25,466 bases of DNA from JBDKTK01 sp964556675 (GTDB lineage: Bacteria > Desulfobacterota > Syntrophia > Syntrophales > UBA4778), in contig CAZKYN010000011.1 of assembly GCA_964556675.1 (NCBI GenBank), forward strand, positions 1-25,466, read 5' to 3'. The first letter of the stretch is position 1. Each line of letters starts with the position of its first letter. A model generated the notes under the pieces. The model was not told the DNA's origin. It ran no database searches and was given only the letters and a program-made list of their open reading frames with translations. Shown piece after piece: positions 22,544-25,466 of this stretch. The translations under genes and the position numbers were made by a program.

Positions 22544-24238
22544 ATGGGAAAAAAGGTGGTCATAATCGGTGGTGTTGCGGGCGGGGCCAGCGCGGCGGCA
22601 AGGCTTCGGCGCCTGAGTGAAGAGTTTGAAATAGTTCTGTTTGAGAGGGGAGCTGATGTTTCATTCGCCAATTGCGGATTGCCGTATTATGTCGGCGGCG
22701 TGATCGACGCCCGCAAGAAACTGCTCGTCCAGACACCTGTTTCCCTTTTCAAGCGCTTCAACATAAAGGTCAGGACGTTATGCGAGGTCACCCGCATAGA
22801 TCCGCAGAAAAAAGAAGTCGAGGTGAAAAACCTGAAGACTTCGGAAGTGTACAAGGAAAGCTATGACTACCTGGTCCTTTCGCCCGGGGCCAAGCCGATC
22901 GTCCCGGATATCCCCGGGATCGATCTTCCCAACGTATTCAGCGTGCGCAACCTGGTGGACACGGACAACCTCAAACAATATATCGAAACCTCCAGCCCGA
23001 AGCGGGCTCTTATTATCGGCGGCGGTTTCATCGGCCTTGAGATAGCCGAGAACATGAAGGAAAAAGGCGTCGAGGTCACGATTGTCGAATTGATGGACCA
23101 GATCATGGCGCCGCTCGATTTCGAAATGGCGTCCATAGTGCATGATCACCTGAGGAAGAACGGGATCAATCTTCTGCTGAAACAGAGCGTGGCCGCGCTG
23201 GAAGGAGACACACAGGTACGCAAGGCAAAGCTCGCAAGCGGCGACGAACTGGAAGTCGATATGGTGGTGCTCGGAATCGGCGTGACGCCTGAGTCGAACC
23301 TCGCAAAAGATGCGGGGCTTGCGATCGGGAAGACCGGCGGAATTCAGGTGGATGAATGCCTGAGGACTTCGGACCCCAATATTTATGCCGTCGGCGATGC
23401 CATCCAGGTAAAGCATTTTGTTACCGGCCAGGATGTCCTGATCCCCCTTGCATCCCCCGCCAACAAGCAGGGGAGGATAGCGGCGGACAACATCGCCGGT
23501 CGACCCGCGAAGTACAAAGGGACGCAGGGCACGGCGATAGTGGGGACAATGGGCCTGGTGGCGGCGACAACGGGAGTGAATGAAAAGACCGCTAAAAGGC
23601 TGGGGTTGAATTACGGCGTATGCCATACCCATCCCGACGACCATGCCCGGTATTATCCCGGCTTTTCCGAGATGTCTTTGAAGCTCGTTTTCTCAAAGGA
23701 CGACGGCAAAGTCCTGGGCGCGCAGATCGTCGGAAAGCAGGGAGTCGATAAAAGAATCGACGTCCTGGCCACCGCTATCCGGGCCGGCATGACAGTCTAC
23801 GACCTCCAGGAGCTTGAACTGGCGTATGCGCCGCCGTTCTCGTCCGCCAAAGACCCGGTCAACATGGCAGGCTATGTCGCTGCCAATATCCTCAAGGGCG
23901 ACTATGCGCCCTGCTATTGGGATAACTGGGCCGAGGTCCTGGCCGAAGAGCCCATGCTCCTCGATGTCAGGATGGAACCGGAAGTTAATAAATTCGGGAC
24001 CATCCCCGGGTCCGTGCTTATCCCCCTCAACGACTTGCGGGAAAAACTCGCGGAAATTCCGAAAGACAAGCCCATAATGATTTTTTGCCAGGTCGGCCTG
24101 AGAGGGTATATTGCCGAACGCATGCTGAAACAACACGGGTTCACCAGAGTCAAGAACCTCTGTGGAGGTTACAAGACTTATAAACCGCTGGCCAAATTAT
24201 TGAAACCGGCAAAGGCGGCTGAGCCGGCATCCAAATAA
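22544..24238 (+). CDS. CoA-disulfide reductase with C-terminal rhodanese domain (CoADR-RHD)
   Basis: A 564-aa flavoprotein. The FAD motif is IIGGVAGGASAAARLRRL (7-24). The single redox cysteine typical of CoADR/NADH-oxidase/NADH-peroxidase enzymes is Cys44 in SFANCGLPYY. NAD(P)H binding is at ALIIGGGFIGLEIAEN, the second FAD motif is YAVGDAIQV, and the dimerisation domain follows. A rhodanese domain fills about residues 465-552, with active-site Cys515 in IFCQVGLRGY. Such fusions reduce CoA disulfide, CoA persulfide or polysulfide with NAD(P)H. The ATG at 22544 follows GAGGAGG; the open frame to 22496 only adds the palindrome. A strong terminator ends the gene. The next gene is a paralogue with TGA where this one has the Cys44 codon. 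Confidence 0.96.
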   Translation: MGKKVVIIGGVAGGASAAARLRRLSEEFEIVLFERGADVSFANCGLPYYVGGVIDARKKLLVQTPVSLFKRFNIKVRTLCEVTRIDPQKKEVEVKNLKTSEVYKESYDYLVLSPGAKPIVPDIPGIDLPNVFSVRNLVDTDNLKQYIETSSPKRALIIGGGFIGLEIAENMKEKGVEVTIVELMDQIMAPLDFEMASIVHDHLRKNGINLLLKQSVAALEGDTQVRKAKLASGDELEVDMVVLGIGVTPESNLAKDAGLAIGKTGGIQVDECLRTSDPNIYAVGDAIQVKHFVTGQDVLIPLASPANKQGRIAADNIAGRPAKYKGTQGTAIVGTMGLVAATTGVNEKTAKRLGLNYGVCHTHPDDHARYYPGFSEMSLKLVFSKDDGKVLGAQIVGKQGVDKRIDVLATAIRAGMTVYDLQELELAYAPPFSSAKDPVNMAGYVAANILKGDYAPCYWDNWAEVLAEEPMLLDVRMEPEVNKFGTIPGSVLIPLNDLREKLAEIPKDKPIMIFCQVGLRGYIAERMLKQHGFTRVKNLCGGYKTYKPLAKLLKPAKAAEPASK

Positions 24239-24286
24239 CTGAAAAGCAGCCGGCCTCTTTTCTCAAGACATTTCTGTATGGTCCCG

Positions 24287-24316
24287 AAACCCCCGCGAAT
24301 GCGGGGGTTTTTATTT
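24287..24316 (+). terminator. Rho-independent terminator between the two CoADR-like genes
   Basis: AAACCCCCGC-GAAT-GCGGGGGTTT is a 10-bp perfect stem with a tetraloop, followed by a T-rich TTATTTATTT. It makes the selenoprotein gene a separate transcription unit. Confidence 0.93.
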
Positions 24317-24402
24317 ATTTACCCGGATTCCCTCTTTCGCGGAAATGGCCTTTTTGGTAAGTTATTGCCGGAAGCCAATCGTGGACATATACGGAGGATG
24401 CG

Positions 24403-25466
24403 ATGGGCAGGAGTCTTATAATTGTGGGCGGCGGCGCCGGCGGACCCTCAACTGCCGCCGAGGCGAAGAGAAGGGACCCGAGCCTCAACGTAACTATTAT
24501 AGAGCGCGGTGAATTTGTCTCGTATGCCTCCTGACCAATGCCCTATTACATCGGCGATGTAATCAAGGACAAGCAGAAGCTGATAATCCGCACCCCCGAG
24601 GAATTCAGAAGAACCGGGATTGAAGTGATGCTCCGGACTTCGGTGGAAAGCATAGACCCGGATAAAGGGGCCGTGAGTCTGTCGACGGGCAAGGACCTGC
24701 CCTATGACATACTGGCGCTGGCAACAGGCGCGGAGCCGGTCAGGCTCGGCATTCCGGGAGAAGACATCGAGGGCGTTTTCCCCCTTCGGCACCTCGCGGA
24801 CGGGCTCAAAGTGAAGGATTATCTCGACGACGCCAGGTGCCGGAAGGCAATAATTATCGGTGGCGGCTTCATAGCTATGGAAATGGCTGAGGCCTTCCGC
24901 AATCTGCAGATGGACGTCAAGGTAATGGATATCCTGCCGGCCCCTGTCGCCCGCTGGAGCGGAGAACTCAGCCTCTATATCCAGGAAGAGCTTCGCAACA
25001 ACGGCGTCGAGTTCCTTCCGGAGACCAGGCCCCTTGCCATAGAGACCGGCTCCAAATGCCGGCTCAGGGTCAAAACCGGCAGGGGCGATCTTGACGCCGA
25101 CATCGTCCTGATGGCAATAGGCATAAAGCGCAATATCAAGCTGGCGGAATCCATCGGATTGAAGATGGGGGAGAGCGGCGCCATTCAGGTCAATTTCAGC
25201 CAGAGGACTTCCAGCGAAAACGTATACGCCGTAGGGGACTGCTGTGAAGTATTCAATCGGGTGAGCCGCAGGTGGACTTACGGCCCCCTGGGGGATATCG
25301 CCAACAAGCAGGGGCGCATCGCCGGGCAGAATATCGGAGGCGCCCCGGGTATTTTCCCCGGAGTTGTCGGCGCTCAGTCTTTTAAGCTTTTCGGGCTTGA
25401 GGTGGCTGCCGCCGGCCTCACCGAGGCGCCGCCTCAGCTCCCTCGCGCAGGCCACCGAGAGCGGGT
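24403..25466 (+). CDS. Selenocysteine-containing CoA-disulfide-reductase/NADH-oxidase-like flavoprotein (in-frame UGA at codon 44; 3' end outside window)
   Basis: The ATG at 24403 has a GGAGG six bases upstream and starts MGRSLIIVGGGAGGPSTAAE, an FAD-binding motif. Codon 44 (24532-24534) is TGA in the context VSYAS-U-PMPYYIGD. The paralogue just upstream reads VSFAN-C-GLPYYVGG, so Sec44 replaces the redox-active Cys44 at the same residue number. The frame then stays open for 310 codons to the window end, with family motifs after the TGA: ALATGAEPV, AIIIGGGFIAMEMAEAF for NAD(P)H, YAVGDCCEV and GDIANKQGRIAGQNIGG. A SECIS-like hairpin follows the TGA. The protein should reduce a disulfide, persulfide or peroxide-type substrate. 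Whether it has a rhodanese domain is unknown because the end is cut off. The last 15 residues fit the family less well than the +1 frame. Confidence 0.9.
24532..24563 (+). promoter_or_regulatory. UGA plus bacterial SECIS-like hairpin
   Basis: After TGA (24532-24534) the stem ATTACATC (24545-24552) and GATGTAAT (24556-24563) pairs perfectly over 8 bp around the loop GGC (24553-24555). Eighteen bases separate the TGA from the loop, and the loop begins with G, as described for bacterial SECIS elements read by SelB. Confidence 0.85.

Noticed and set aside
22778..23644. 288-aa minus-strand open frame
   Set aside because: It is antisense to the CoA-disulfide reductase; low-complexity His- and Arg-rich product typical of shadow frames.
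24365..24393. TTGCCG-17-TATACG promoter for the Sec gene
   Set aside because: The -10 box would overlap the ribosome site, leaving no leader.
24532..24534. In-frame TGA as a simple nonsense mutation (pseudogene)
   Set aside because: It falls on the catalytic Cys codon, a perfect SECIS-like hairpin follows at the right distance, and no other disruption occurs in the next 880 bases.
24448..25455. 335-aa open frame on the minus strand
   Set aside because: It is antisense to the Sec flavoprotein, has no family motifs and no ribosome site; it is a codon-bias shadow.

Overview
The window looks like chromosome from a strictly anaerobic, moderately GC-rich deltaproteobacterium (Desulfobacterota, probably Syntrophales- or Syntrophobacterales-like). 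This is inferred from gene content: a flavodiiron O2/NO scavenger, a benzoyl-CoA-reductase / 2-hydroxyacyl-CoA-dehydratase type operon with its ATP-driven activase, a relative of radical 4-hydroxybutyryl-CoA dehydratase, HdrD-like Fe-S proteins, CoA-disulfide-reductase-type flavoproteins and selenocysteine use. There are no rRNA, tRNA, CRISPR or phage genes and no transposase.

Layout. 1-1185 (+): the C-terminal part of a spermidine-synthase-like protein and an SGNH-hydrolase lipoprotein. 1220-3856 (-): a methyltransferase, then a small YkgJ-type Cys-cluster protein whose stop overlaps the start of a flavodiiron protein. 4040-5527 (+): efp and epmA. 5547-5698: a 152-bp inverted-repeat element between convergent genes. 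5836-9327: a SpoIIA/Rsb-like partner-switching set (HATPase kinase and Cache-HAMP-PP2C phosphatase on -, STAS antagonist divergent on +) and a secreted DUF3617 protein. 9475-14717 (-): an operon of a small unknown protein, an acyl-CoA ligase, two HgdB/BcrB-C-family subunits and one activase. 14854-18384 (+): tatA (59 aa, with a clear promoter), a TVP38/DedA-type membrane protein, a sodium:solute symporter and a DUF1385 membrane protein. 18385-18758 is gene-poor. 18759-21711 (+): a small unknown protein, a 4-hydroxybutyryl-CoA-dehydratase/HpaB-family protein with an altered active-site loop, a strong terminator, and an HdrD-like Fe-S protein. 21855-25466 (+): a C_GCAxxG_C_C protein, a CoA-disulfide reductase with a C-terminal rhodanese domain, a terminator, and a second CoA-disulfide-reductase-like flavoprotein.

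The main discovery is that last gene (24403 to the window end). Its frame is open from an ATG with a Shine-Dalgarno through the window end except for one in-frame TGA at codon 44. That is exactly the position of the redox-active Cys44 in the Cys-containing paralogue just upstream. Eighteen bases after the TGA is a perfect 8-bp stem with a GGC loop, which fits the bacterial SECIS description. I read it as a selenoprotein: a Sec-containing CoA-disulfide-reductase/NADH-oxidase-like enzyme next to its Cys paralogue. A standard gene caller would start it at the ATG at 24538 and lose the FAD-binding N-terminus and the catalytic residue.

Together the genes suggest CoA-ester and thiol/persulfide redox chemistry at low potential: carboxylate activation to a CoA ester, radical (de)hydration or reduction driven by an ATP-dependent activase, and flavin or Fe-S proteins handling thiols, CoA disulfides and persulfides, with oxygen defence nearby. 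Substrates cannot be read from the sequence.
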